From Przewalskia tangutica (lineage: Eukaryota; Streptophyta; Magnoliopsida; Solanales; Solanaceae): a DNA stretch of 64,000 bases. The notes beneath the pieces were generated by a model that saw only the letters and a list, made by a program, of their open reading frames with translations, searched no databases and had not been told where the DNA came from. Below, piece after piece: positions 22,762 to 35,256 of the stretch (its first letter is position 1; the number at the start of each line of letters is the position of its first letter). The DNA is taken from contig CM056730.1 in NCBI GenBank assembly GCA_029844215.1, forward strand, positions 54,076,924 to 54,140,923. Direction: 5' to 3'. The translations under genes were made by a program, and so were the position numbers.

Positions 22762-24734
22762 CTTTTGTCACGACCAATCGGGCGTGGCGGTGCCTTAGCC
22801 CGCACCCTAGTGACACAACATCAGTGTCGGAACATAAAACAACAACATGAGATAGAAATATAAAACAATAATCTGTGAAAACTTGCCTTTCGGCGTATAT
22901 ATAACCATCAACCCTTTTACAAATGAACGGCAATCCTTTTTACCAACCACGCGCAACAAGATTACTACGGACCTCAAGAATGATACGACCACGATGGCGG
23001 GACGGGGCCCGCCAAACCACGAATGTAAACACTACGACGGCGGGGGACTATACCACGATAAGCCTCGGAGAAACGGAGCTTTCCCATGAGCGTGACCACG
23101 AGAGCTAGGATCAACGGCGATGTGCCTCAACTGCGGCATGAACGCAGCCCGAAGGAGGTCGATCTGACAGTGCCGAGTATGTGAAACTAAAAATACTGTA
23201 AATGAAATCATAATAGTCTATAAAGCAGGAGACATGTATGATAACCAAACTACAGTTCACAATAATAGCGATCGTGTCAAGTCGGGGACTCACGCCTCAG
23301 TCATCACTCAAATATAACAATGGGTCTCACGCCCACAACATCAATCATGCGTGGAATACCTTCCTCATCGCTGCGGTTTATGATATAACAGCAAGGAACA
23401 CACACGAACACCAGTCCCACGTGCTATAATAACACGTGCGGGGTAAATGCGAAGGCATAGCCGACTACTAACACCCACAGTACCAACAAGGTCATGAACT
23501 GTATCATAAGATCTGTCTAGACCGCCACATGATCAAAGCTGACCACTTGCCCGCAATATCTAATGTGCGCGTCTAGCCCTGGAACTTTCCGCAGCTCCGC
23601 ATAGGCCAATCAGATCGGCCCGCATGAGGTATAACCCGCATCGAGGGTAGCTACTCCGGCGGCATCTGGACTCGCCGTCCGCGTAGCCACAAGGACCGCA
23701 TGACCACAAGGGCGCGTCCTAACACGGAACTTCCGCGATTCGCGATAAAGCCCCGGACCCGTGAGGTAGTCTCGAATCATAGGTCCATCGACCGCTTTGA
23801 GTCTACCCGCGACGGAGGCGGCAACCCGGAATCACCTCAAGAGATGAGTGATGTATAATACTATCATAACAGCTTATCGTTAAACAACATAAGCACAACA
23901 AAGGAAAAACCCCTTTTCACAAACATCACAAGATACTAACACACGTAGCATCCTAGCATGTTTACTTATCAAATCAACAAGAAGGTATTACAAGGCTATC
24001 ACAAACCAACACAATCAAGTTATACACACCAGGTACCTTCTACTATATGCTAACAAGTTCGGGTTTTATCCCAAAGTACTTCATACATTAACTCTTTAAA
24101 AGATCGTTACTTTCACAAGAGTCACACAATACGGAGTATATGAAAATATAGTGATTATCTTTTGAAGTAAATCAAAACACTTCTCTTTGTAAAACTCAAG
24201 TAACAACATTATTTTCCAAACGTCCAAGTTTGCCTAATTTCAAATGTTCATGTTTCTTATTTAGAAAGGTTTAAGTAGTTCATAGTCTTATTCATTTAAG
24301 AATATAATTCTCTTTTAAACTATCGAGAAACATAAGTCTTATATGTGAGTAGGATATTCTTGTTTACAACAATCTTATTACAATGACCATGATCTAGGAA
24401 ATATCATTTTGTCATCTTAGCTTCATGCGGATGGAAGTTTCTACTGGTTTTAATAATACTTAATCTGTCAAAACATTTCCTTTTATTAACGCTGCAGTGG
24501 TTTGTCGATACACATTCTGATTTCCAAAATCAGTAAAACATTCTTAAGACGTTATACCTAACTTTCCATAAAGCTAGTATAACTCTTAAGTTTTCAAAAC
24601 AAATCAAGTATTACTTCTCCTTTCAAAATGATTCAAAAATCTTTTGAAATACTTCAAGTTCTTTCTTATCATATAACAAGCCAGTTATAGTTCAAATCAG
24701 TTACCTTTTAAAAACCACATGTATTTTCTTACTA

Positions 24735-24786
24735 ACATAAAGCTGTTATAACCAACTTCCCATAAAGCCGTTATAACACTTTATGT
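24735..24786. repeat. Conserved LTR hairpin
   Basis: Same 52-bp structure as in the partner LTR (18839-18890). Confidence 0.7.
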
Positions 24787-25781
24787 TTTAAACCACTCAA
24801 ACACATTTAGCACATGTACGTCTACCGTACTACATAGTTCACACATATCATGCTAGAAGAGATAGGAAGAGGTTCACATACCTCGCGACGAGTAATGACT
24901 CATAGCAAAACGCTCCAAGTACTTCCAAACGTCGGCTACCCCTTAAGCCACGTAGATCGCGCCACACGTAGTACATCAACCTATAAGGTCACAAGGCGCT
25001 TATTAACATTTAGATCTCATCGTAGAACATTATACCGAAAATTCGGCAGCACCTCCCCCCCCCCGCAACAGCGTAAACCTCCACCTCTAACGAGGCCGGC
25101 TACCAAGCCAACCAGGGGGGGGTTATACATCTAACCTACGGTACAATTCTACTCCGGTACTACTACACAAGTCTCATGTCTGATACCCCATGTAATTCTG
25201 ATTCGATTCGATTCTTGAGCTTAAGTCGAGACATTGCCACAAGCTATGTTCAGTTATATATATATAGTATACTTCAACTATATAATCTAACGACATGTAA
25301 TTTCCAATTACAAATAGAGGGACAAGATATTTACCTCGATAAGCCCATAATTATCCAAGTATAAAGTCGATCCTGGGCAATCGTTTAGCTCGACTCAGCG
25401 CCCAACCCGCTAAACCACCCTTAGAAGTTCTAACCAACTTACCTGACACTCCAGGACTATGGAGATTTTCCTAGGGTTTCGGTTTGTAGTGGGAAGTATA
25501 ATAGTATTTCTGGGCTTTTCGTATAGGTATAACCTTAGAATACAACAAGGTATACGGCTAAGGTAATTTGGGCATTATAACAATACTTTTGAGAGTATTT
25601 CTACCAAGAGGGGGGGTATTATATGAAAACAAACTAGGCTAAGGGGTACCACGCCACAAAGGAGGGGGTGGCTACCTCGCCTACCCCACTGGGGAACTCT
25701 CGCCAAGGGGCCTCGCGAAAAGGGAGGAAGGCTCTCAAGACTTAGGCATTTTGGATGAAGAAGTTCATCAAAGGAGAGGGG

Positions 25782-25790
25782 TATTTATAG
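25782..25790 (-). promoter_or_regulatory. E1 promoter TATA box (5' LTR)
   Basis: CTATAAATA on the minus strand, about 690 bp from the LTR start, in the transcribing LTR. No +1 can be assigned from sequence alone. Confidence 0.55.
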
Positions 25791-26489
25791 CACAAGCCAA
25801 GGCCAACCAATGGCCAAGATCTAGCCAAGTGTATAGCAAGTGTAAGGCCAAGATTCACCCAAGTGCCCCCTAGACCCTACTCCTTAAAACCCTCACAAAT
25901 ATCTACACAAAAATCAACCAAGACTTTGCTCATTCAATCGGCCCTAACGCCCCTTCAAGTCCACCAACGAGAGGGTGCCAAGTGTTGCCCTCTCGTTGCT
26001 CCCAAACGTGGCGTCTCTCCGAAAAATCCCCAAAAATACTAACTGACATAGCCGTATTTTACCGCCCGTAAGTTAGGTAGAGCGTTTGTCGGCGACTCTA
26101 ACCGGGTGTTGTGCACAAACATATTTCGCCCGGGTGCCACGTGGGGTGACACGTGTCGCCCCGATTAAATCAAAATATTTCGTCTTCCGAAAATATCTAT
26201 AACGGCCAAAATCTCAAAATCAAAGCGGGCCCCACAAAACCGTAAATTTCTCCCGTGGGCCCCACGTGACCATTTCCGAAAATAAAATTCCATAATTCTA
26301 ATATAATCAAAGAAGTCCAAAAACCAAATATGGGAATCCAATTCCATTAACGAACCTTTTCCTTCACAAAAACCGGAAACTTTTCCGTGGAAAATTCACC
26401 TCTTTCTTCCTTTCCAATCTTTACATGCCGTATGCTCGCGTCGTCCTCGCATACATACCACGGAACTACGGGTATAACAACAACTTCGG

Positions 26490-26780
26490 GCTAAGTTTCC
26501 TCTGTTTTCCAAAGCTCGTCACACCTAATCGGGTGGTACTTTCAAGAAGACCGACCGCCAACACGAACTCTGGCGTCGTCGCCGATTATCCGCACGATTT
26601 CTCTGAGCTGCCAGAACTTCTTCTAGACAAGCTTCTCACTATCCACAGTCTGCTGGAACAAGCCTGAACCAACTGTCTGAACCTTGCCAACATCGAACCA
26701 CTCGACCGGCAACTTACACATCCGCCCCTACAAGGCTTTATAAGGCGACATCCGAACACTGAAATGGTAGCTTAAACACT
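26490..26780 (-). pseudogene. pol: Integrase C-terminal remnant, E2
   Basis: Minus-strand equivalent of 21080-21390, in broken frames: a CRGGSV-like segment after the KALYG-type region, FDVGKVQ, VPADC/FQQTVD, AQ..NRADNRRRRQ and VFLKVS. It has lost the catalytic core, as in E1. E1 lies between this piece and the chromodomain-like tail at 16534-16851. Confidence 0.68.
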
Positions 26781-27599
26781 CCCTCCACAGGAGACAACAA
26801 TCTCCACAACTACCCCTGAAATCCAACCACTGGCCCGAGGGCGAATGCGATTCTGAGACTCACCTGAGTTCCTAACCCTGCCTGGTAAACTTTTAGAAAA
26901 CGAAAATAGCCACAACCTGGGCTTCACTGTCTGACATAAGGTGAAGGTAGGCACCCCGTGCAGCCTTTCAACCTTTCTGACATAACATCACTGCCGAGCA
27001 ACGGTCCTGACTGAAAGACACGATGGGCTGACCCCATTGGCCCGACTACTGGTCGAATGCATCCACGAACTCGTACGCTGGTTAACTGAACATGGGCCTA
27101 ACACCCTCGTGACCCTACCACAAGGCGGGACCACCACAACCGACCCGCACCATACACATGCGGGTTGACCCGCAACGTGGCCTCAACCCGACCCAGCAAC
27201 GCGCTAAACGCTAGCTCTCCGAAGGAAAAATCTCACTAATCATGTTACGAAAACCTAGCGGTCTTCTTAGCTCAACTACCCTCTTTCATTCCACACTACT
27301 CAGGGACTTATCCCACAAACATAGCTCACGTGCACTATGCACTCCTATAAGGGTCAAACATAAACATACGTCTTTTACTCGAGATGGCCTTACCTCTAAG
27401 GTCTCTACGTATAAAACTCTAAGGCTCACACCTTCTCTATCCCCCAAATCTTACTTGGTTAACAACCAAGATTTCTAATTACAATAAACACTCATGCTAT
27501 CTGAACATAACACTTAAGGTATACTCACCTTATCACTTATACAAAGCTCTAGAGGGTTAAAGATATACCTGAATCTACTGCTTCACTCCCCTTAGTCGT

Positions 27600-28350
27600 T
27601 CTAATCAAACTTGCCCCGTAGGGCGCATAGCTAAGGAAGATGACAAACTACCCACCGATCTCGAAGGTGAGTCCTCCTACGGGACACTCTTTCGACATCG
27701 GACCACGACGGTCATAGGTACAACCAAGACAACTAAAAGACGACATTCCCGGGATGGCGTGTCACACATGAACCGGAAGCCACGGAGTTCGACAAACTCC
27801 TGCGCGCTCCGAATGTCACGAACCACGTGGAGGACCACTGCACCGGTGGATGTGCATAATCAAATCTGTGGTGAGGTGACTCGCCTCGAAAGTTACCAAA
27901 TGACCTTCCTGCTCTGGCCTCTTCCTGCGTCGCCCGTTAACCCGCCGATCTCACGTTTCTCGACTGCCGCGCATAAGCCCGTGCCGGCCATGCTCAAGCC
28001 TAACTGAAGAACTTACTCTTGCACAACCTTCTCGTTGATATTCATCAAGACTCGCGGTACATCGGTATACTCTCTGGTAGTCAAATCCATAGTTAGTGCG
28101 TGGTCGCCTCCTTGAAATCTATATTCTCTGTTCCCGGTCGTGGAACTGAAGGTTCAAATATCATGGCCGCAGTAGGAACTGCCGCCGCCGTGCTAAACTC
28201 TGCTGGGGCTAGTGACGTCGCAAAACTCCCCGAATGAAGCACCACCCCAGGTGATGATTGGGCCTGTGCCCACACAACCCTCTGAACTCTACTCGCAGCT
28301 CCCTCAGCTGCCTTGTCCTCCTGGGCCCGGGTTGCCCTACGCGGAGGCAT
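27600..28350 (-). pseudogene. gag: gag remnant, E2
   Basis: The start at 28350 reads MPPRRATRAQEDKAAEGAAS and stays open for 85 codons to 28093, ending in a FEPSVPRPG segment. Further on, broken frames resemble the DDYL region (about 28000-28080) and the zinc-knuckle region (about 27700-27770; residues corresponding to GKRHPGECR are recognisable but the cysteines are not all in frame). Retrotransposon gag domain much eroded; central PPQMRRARAD motif not found. About 750 bp, shorter than E4/E5 gag. Confidence 0.72.
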
Positions 28351-28534
28351 AACGATAAGGGAAATAATTTCGTCAGAGGGTCCAACTTACAACGGCTCTA
28401 AGGAACGATCTCGAGTGAGAAGAATAGAAACCAATCCTAAATACCCTATAGCCTCACGATTATTGGTGTGGTGCACATACACCGATAATCAAGACTTCTT
28501 GATCTGATCTGTAGACACTTTCAGAGGATTAAGC

Positions 28535-28545
28535 GCTCGATACCA
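28535..28545 (-). other. Primer-binding site of E2
   Basis: GCTCGATACCA on the + strand. The LTR start after it has lost its G (TTTTTCACGACC instead of TTTTGTCACGACC). Confidence 0.78.
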
Positions 28546-30399
28546 CTTTTTCACGACCGAACTCGAGCCCGTGGATGGTGCCTTACCGGGCACCCTAGTG
28601 ATACAACATCAGTAATCGTGAACATAAAACACATACATGAACAAATGAAGTACAAAGCGATGTCGAGGAAAACTTGCCTTTCGGCATATATAAATAACAA
28701 CTCTTACAAAATGAGCAGTTTAATCCTTCTTACAAACCCCGCTTGTACAAGATTACTATGGACCTAAGAAATGATGCGACAACAATGGCGGGACAGGGCC
28801 CGCCATACCTCGAATGTAAATACCTACAACGACAGTGAGACTATACCAAGATAAGCCTCGGAGAAACGGAGCTTTCCCAACGCTGAACTGTGACCTTAGA
28901 GCGAGGATCAACGACGGGTGTACCTTTACCTGCGGCATGAACGCAGCCCCCCGAAGGAGGTCGATAACAGTACCAAGTAGTATGTGAAATGAAAATAGAT
29001 CGTAAATGAAATCATAGTAGTCTATATAAAGCGGGAGACATGTATGATAACCAAACTACGATTCCACAATAAATAGCGACATGTCAAGTCGGGACTCACG
29101 CCTCAAAGTTATCACAATACAAATGCGGGGCAAGTACGAAGGCATAGCCGATTACTAAGACCCACGCATCAAAATACCACAAATCGTATCCGAGGTCTTT
29201 CTAGACCGCACCACATGATCGAAGGCGGCCACTCGCGCCAATATCAATGTCGCGTCTATCCTCGAGCTCTCGCAGACTCATAGGTCACACTGCGGACCGC
29301 ATGAGGTATTCCTCGAATCATGGTCCTGCATCACCGAGGTATACCGCATCGAGGGCAGCTTAACCCCCGGTATCCACCTAGGCTCCCGCAACCCGCATAG
29401 TCTCAAAAGACCGCATAGTCTCAATAGACCGCATAGGGAATACCCCGCATCAGGCTAAACACCCGGAATGATCAATCCTGGAGTTACCGCACTCCGCATA
29501 GTCACAAGGACCGCATAGGCCGTAAAGACCCGCATCAAGGGTGGCAAGCCCTCGGTATAAGTCAAAGGGGTAGGTGATATAATAATAGTACAACGGGCTT
29601 AACGTTTAACAACGTAAGCACAACAAGAATGACCCCCTTACATCACGATCACACAAGATACTAACACACGTAGCATCCTAACATGTTTACTTATCACATC
29701 AACAAGAAAGTATTTACAAGGCTATCTCAAACCAACACAATCAAGCTATTCACACAAGGTACTTTATGCTAACAAGTTCGGGTATCTATCCCCAAAGTAC
29801 TTCATACATTAAATCTTTAAAAGATACGCATTTCACAAAAACCACACAATACCCGTAGTATATAGAGTGATTATCTTTTTAAAGTAAATCAATTACTTCT
29901 CTTTGTAAAATCAATTAGCAACATTCTTTTCCAATGTTCAAGTTTGCCTAATTTCCAATGTTCACGGTTCTTATTTTAGAAAGGTTTCGTAGTTCATAGT
30001 CTTATTCATTTAAGAATATAATTCTCCTTTAAACAATCTGAGAAACATAAGCCTTATATGTGAGTAGGATATTCTTGTTTATAACAATCTTATTACAGCA
30101 GCCATGATCTAGAAAATATCATTTTGTCTCATCTTAGCTTCATGCGGATGGAAGTTTCTCTGGTTTTAATAATACTTAATTAGTCAAAACATTTCCTTTA
30201 TTAACGCCGCATGGTTTGTCGATACACATTCGATTTCGAAATCAAGAAACATTCTTAAGCCGTTATACCTAACTTCCCATAAAGCTAGTATAACTCTTAA
30301 GTTTTTAAAACCCAAGTATTACTTCAAGTTTTTATTAACACATAACAAGCCGCTTATAGTTCAAATCAGTACCTTTAAAACCACAAGTATTTTCTACCA

Positions 30400-30451
30400 A
30401 CATAAAGTCGTTATAACCAACTTCCCATAAAGCCGTTATAACACTTTATGT
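30400..30451. repeat. Conserved LTR hairpin
   Basis: ACATAAAGTCGTTATAAC with GTTATAACACTTTATGT. Confidence 0.7.
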
Positions 30452-31505
30452 TTTAAACCAATCAAATACATTTAGCACACGTACGCTCACCGTACTACAT
30501 AGTTCACACATATCATGCTAGAAGAGATAGGAAGAGGTTCACATACCTCGCGACAGTATCGACTAATAGCAAAACGCCCAAGTACTTCAAACCGTCGGCT
30601 ACTCCTTAGCCAAGATCGCGCCATACGTAGTACTTCAACCTATAAGGCCACAAGGCGCTTATTAACATTTAGATCTCTTCGTAGAACATTCTACGTAAAA
30701 TTCGCAAAGACCTCCCCGCAACAGCGTAAATTTCCTCCTCTATCGGGCCGGCTATCAAGCCAACCAGGGGGGGGTTCATACATCTAACCGGACGCACAAT
30801 TCTACCTCACAGAAAAATCTACACAAGGTCTATCTGAATACACCCCATGTAAAAACATTCAAGACTTTCTTTCGAAAAGGTTTCTTATTATTCAGGCTTA
30901 AGTCCAAAGACATTGCCGACAACAACGTTCAGTTCTATATATATAGTATACTTCAACTATATAGTCTAACAATCATGTAATTTCCAATTACAATAGAGGG
31001 ACAAGATATTTACCTCGATAAGCCCATAATTATCCGAGTTTAAATGTCGATCCTGAGCAAGGTTTAGCTCCTACTCCGCGTGCTCCAACCCGCTCCAAAC
31101 AACCCTTAGAAGTTCTAACCAACTTCTACTTATGACTCCAACTAACTATGGAGATTTTCCTTAGGGTTTCGGTTTTGTGACTGACGGGAAGTATAATAGT
31201 ACGACTGGGCTTTGTATAGGTATAACCTTAGAATACTACAAGGTATACTGCTAAGGAAATTGGGCATTATAACAATACTTTGAGAGTATTTCTACCAAGA
31301 GGGAGTGGGTATTATACGAAAACAACTAGGCTAGGGGTACCCACGGCTAGCACCATGGGAGGGGGTGTATACCCTCGCCTACCCCACTAGTGGGGCTCTC
31401 GCCAAGGGGAGGAGGGACTCTCGGCTAAGGCCTCACAAGGGGGAGGGATTTTTAACACTTAGAAGATTTGTGGAAAGGATGAAGAATTCATCAAAGGGAG
31501 AGGGG

Positions 31506-31514
31506 TATTTATAG
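31506..31514 (-). promoter_or_regulatory. E2 promoter TATA box (5' LTR)
   Basis: CTATAAATA on the minus strand, about 410 bp from the LTR start. Confidence 0.5.
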
Positions 31515-31919
31515 GTCAAGCCAAGGCCAACCAATGGCCAAGATTATGCCAAGTGCATAGCAAGTGTAGGGCCAAGATTGGGACAAGTGTGTGTGGGTCC
31601 CACTTTATCAATCAACACACAAAATATCCTACCAACTACACTCTCCAATTCGTCCAATGTCCGCCCCTCATGTCCGCCAATGGGATGGTGCCAAGTGGCG
31701 CCCTCTCGTTGGTCCAAAATGTTTCGTCTCTCGGAAAAATCCGCAAAATTTAAAAATGACATAGCCGGAAATTCCCCTACGAAAGCTGTGGAAACGTTTC
31801 GTCGAAAAACGACTCTAATCGGGTGTTGTGCACAAACACAAATCGGCCAAGCCTAATTACAAGTTCAAATTTTCTACGTACGTCCTCACGTACATACTCT
31901 GGAAATACGGGGTATAACA

Positions 31920-32989
31920 GGTTACACGTCTAACCGGACGTGTACAACACTGCCCTACAATAATACTACAAGTCTACTGTAAATACAGTCCAATGTAAAT
32001 ACAGTTCAATTCTTATCCATATTCATTCTACATATAGTATACTCAACTATACATTACTACAACATGTAATATCCAATTACAATAGTGGGGCAAAAATAAT
32101 TACCTCGATAAGCCCAAAATTATCCAAGATATAAGTCGATCTTGAGCAACGTTTAGCTCCAATTCCTTACGCTCCAACCCGCTCCAAGAAACCCTTAGAA
32201 GTTTCTAAACAACTTCTCTTAACACTTCATCTAAGCTATGAAGATTTTTTCTAGGGCTTCATTTTGCGACTATGGAATAAAGTAGTATTTTCGGGCTCTT
32301 ATGTTGGGATTTCTTTGGAATACCACAAGGGATTTAGGCTAAAGTATTTGGAATAACAACAATACTTGAAGAATTCTACACAAGGTGGGGTGTTTGGACG
32401 AGAACTCACTAAGGGAGGGAGGGAAATTTTTGCCTGGAAACTTTCTAATGTGGATGAAATAAAGTCTTGCACCTGAGGGTATTTATAGGAAATCAATGGC
32501 CAAGATCTAGGCAAGTGGATGGTGAGGATGGGGTACATGTGTGTGGTAGTTAGCCAACCATTTGGCTACCACAAAAATGGGACAAGTGGCCACCACAAAA
32601 TGGGCCACTTGTCCACCAAAAACGCCCCACTTGTCCTTCTCCAATTCGCCAACATGGCCACACGGGGTGACACGTGTCGCCCCTACTGTCCAAAATATTT
32701 CATCTTCCGAAAATATCCGTAATGCCAAAAATCCGAAAATAAAGTGGGCCCACAAAACGTAAATTTTCCGTGGGCCCACGTGACCAATTTCGAAATAAAA
32801 TTTCATAATTCTCAAATATTCCAAAAGTTCAAATACCAAACTGGGAATCCAATTCCTTTAACGAACATTTTTCCTTCACAAAATCGGAAACTTTTAGTCG
32901 AAAAATCACATCTTTCTTCCTTTCCAATTTCTTGTCGTATTCTCGCACGCACGTCCTCGTATACATACCACGGAACTACGGGTGTAACA
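31920..32989 (-). repeat. E3 3' LTR, right part (with E2 TSD copy GGTTA)
   Basis: Resumes the LTR broken at 12995 and ends CGGGTGTAACA, then the E3 polypurine tract. The undisturbed junction (GGGGGGTTACACGCC) is seen in the partner LTR at 37483-37498. TATA box at 32480-32488. Confidence 0.9.
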
Positions 32990-33849
32990 TTATTCCCTTA
33001 GAAACATTCGTCCCGAATGTTCCTTCTAAGTCTCCAATCGCATACGCACTGCGGTATAGTCTTCACTACTATACTTACGAAACCAACTATGCCCCATATT
33101 GCCATAATACAACACACGCGCAACAACTCAAATCCCAGCCAACGAGAAATCACCTCTAACATTACAAAAGCTTCCACCTATGGTCTAAAGGATACTCCTT
33201 CATCTTCACTTCACAACAAAATGATCTATTTTATTACGTTAACACACGCTCACTCTTTCCTTACTCATACCCTTCTCGTACACGAACTCTCTCTAGTACA
33301 CGTACTGCATCTACCATCGCTCGTTTCCAAAACCTTGAGTCACTACCTCCAAACTTGGTCATTTTCTAGCCTCAAATTCCTTTAAGGCCCTTCCCGCCTT
33401 TCACGATCCGGTCTGGTCGAACTCATCCACGAACTCGCATAACGGTTATCTAAACGTGGGCATAACACCCTCGTGACCCTATCATCTAGCGGGACCACCT
33501 CAAACTGACCCCACCACATTCCGGGCTGCGGGTTGACTCGCGAAATGGCCTCAACCCGACCCACTTCGTACTAAACTCTCGTTCCCCGATCCGGAACAAT
33601 CTTACCAGTTCACGTCATGAAAGCTACTACTTCCATCTCACACTACCCATGGATTTATCACAACTTACACCATGCTAACCGAACATAGCACTCCACATGA
33701 ATCTACCATAACGACCTAAACAAGTCTCTTAAGGCTGAAGATCTCCCTGTAACTACTGCCTCACTTTCCCTTTGCCGCTCTAATCAAATCTTGCTCGATG
33801 GGCGCATAACTCGTAAGGTGATGAACCACCATCGATCCCGGCGTCGAGT

Positions 33850-35061
33850 CGTAACATCCGCGCCACTGTTCGGACAATTTCTGCAAATGGCCCTGCTGGC
33901 CGTAAGCCTAACAAGCTATTTAAGTAGCACGACACTCCCCATAAGAACCCCTACCACAACGACCATACCGAGGTGGGGGTGGCCTCCTCTGGCTAACACC
34001 CCTTCCTCTCCGATCCATCAACTGAATCGACTGGTAGGCTAAGTCATCCCACTGTATCCTCCTACTAGGACATTCTCTCCTCACGGCCCACGATGGCCTG
34101 GTAAAACAAGCATTAGTAAGAAAGACGACATTTCCTGGATGGCGTCTACCACATAGTGAACACCGAGGAAAACGAACTGGTGGCTAGAACCTATGCAAAT
34201 CTGTGAACTGAAACCACGGAGTTGACCAACTCCTAAATACCCGAACGTCACGAAGTCCGTGGAGGACCACTCAGATCGGAGGAGGCGCATAACCGGGCTC
34301 ACGAGAAGGTCCGCCTCGAAAGTTACCAAAGGACCTCGCTGCTCGCCTCTTCGCTGATCTTGGTTAATCCGTCGATCTCCACGCTCGGTCTTATGCGGCG
34401 TAAGCTTTGACGCTGGCAATGTCCATGTCCGATCAAGAGCTACTCTTGTACAACTCTCGCTAGATAATCGTCATGTCCCGTGACATATCGGTGCACTCTA
34501 TCCTCCATGTCCGCCACTAACGCGGGGACATAACGAGCGAATAAGTCAAACTCTATATCAGTATTCCCGAACCGTCCGCCTGCTCGCCTCAACCTCATAA
34601 ATCTATCCGCCCGAGCTCTCTCATCCGCGAGGCGCAAGTGTGTAAGAAATGCCTCGAGGTCTTGATCACTTTCATGATCCGCTGCAATCGTCGAATAAAC
34701 TCGATGATCTTCTCGGTCCTCGATCCATAGGACTCGTGGATCGCAAACTCAAGAAGTCGAAGTCTCAAAACTATCGAACCACGGCTCCGCGTCCTCTCAT
34801 TCCTACCACGGACTAGCTAGTAATCGGGCCATCTCCTTGTAACTCATATCCTTTGTTCTGGCCGTGGGCAAGACTCGTATCGTGGTCTCGTAGCTCTGCT
34901 TTGCTCTAAACTCTCCAGGGCTAGCGGCGTCACGAACTCCCTGAATGAAGCACTATCTCAGGTAATGACCAGGCCTGTGCCCTCGTAACCCTCCGTGTTT
35001 TACTCGTAGCTCCCTCCGCTGCCTTGCCCTTCTGGGCCCTGGTTGCCTTGCGTAGAGGCAT
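33850..35061 (-). pseudogene. gag: gag remnant, E3
   Basis: The start at 35061 gives MPLRKAT. The recognisable core at 34440-34637 includes ERARADRFMRLRRAGG, FDLFARYVPALVADMEDRVH and RYVTGHDDYLARVVQE, the end of the retrotransposon gag capsid domain. The nucleocapsid region (34081-34419) is open but its first zinc knuckle is scrambled. A degenerate second knuckle, GQQGHLQK, is readable near 33870-33910, as in E4. Several frameshifts, so the polyprotein is not intact. Confidence 0.8.
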
Positions 35062-35244
35062 AACTAGCACAAACGAATACGCAGGAGTCCAACTTATAAC
35101 CGCCTCTAAGGCACGATCTGAGTGAGAAGAATGGAAACCAATCCTAAATATCCTGCAGCCTGCAGATTATAGGTGTTGTTCACAACACACCGATAATCAA
35201 GACTCTACTAGATACGGTCTGTAGACACTTTCCGAGGATTAACT

Positions 35245-35256
35245 GCTCTGATACCA
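35245..35256 (-). other. Primer-binding site of E3, intact
   Basis: GCTCTGATACCA on the + strand, a perfect 12-base match to the plant tRNA-iMet 3' end; four bases (CTTT) separate it from the LTR. Confidence 0.9.

Larger units (their letters stand above)
16876..26479 (-). mobile_element. E1: innermost, apparently youngest LTR element (9.6 kb), non-autonomous
   Basis: 3' LTR 16876-20590 (3,715 bp), internal region 20591-22765 (2,175 bp), 5' LTR 22766-26479 (3,714 bp). The right flank ACAAC (26480-26484) is the target copy. The left copy reads ACAA directly against TCACGACC, as if CTG had been lost from ACAACTGTCACG. Polypurine tract and primer site are both recognisable. The internal region has a badly deleted gag and an integrase tail. 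The LTRs are almost colinear, and most visible differences are CTG/CAG/CCG-associated. Confidence 0.92.
22766..26479 (-). repeat. E1 5' LTR
   Basis: TGTCACGACCAA to ACGGGTATAACA, 3,714 bp, next to the primer site. Colinear with 16876-20590. Examples of the recurring differences: GAACTGTATC (23490s) against GAATCGTATC (17610s). TATA box at 25782-25790; hairpin at 24735-24786. Confidence 0.9.
26485..28549 (-). other. E2 internal region, 5' part
   Basis: Continuation of E2 beyond E1: integrase relic (26490-26780), conserved non-coding spacer (about 26800-27590), gag relic (27600-28350), leader and primer site (28535-28545). Confidence 0.85.
12996..31919 (-). mobile_element. E2: Ty3/gypsy LTR element with gag and integrase-tail remnants, split by E1
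   Basis: 3' LTR 12996-16342, internal region 16343-16875 plus 26485-28549, 5' LTR 28550-31919. The target duplication GGTTA is exact at 12991-12995 and 31920-31924. The internal region (about 2.6 kb without E1) has a gag remnant next to the primer site and an integrase C-terminus/chromodomain-like tail next to the 3' LTR, but no protease, reverse transcriptase or RNase H. E1 inserted within the integrase tail. Confidence 0.92.
28550..31919 (-). repeat. E2 5' LTR
   Basis: From TTCACGACCG (damaged start) to GGGGTATAACA, 3,370 bp, followed by target copy GGTTA. Hairpin at 30400-30451; TATA box at 31506-31514; CCGCATAG-type repeats at 29280-29575. Confidence 0.9.

Noticed and set aside
32299..33385. 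Group of ORFs over 100 codons on both strands
   Set aside because: They lie in the end of the E3 3' LTR and the non-coding internal start; no family resemblance, and the partner LTR has different frames.
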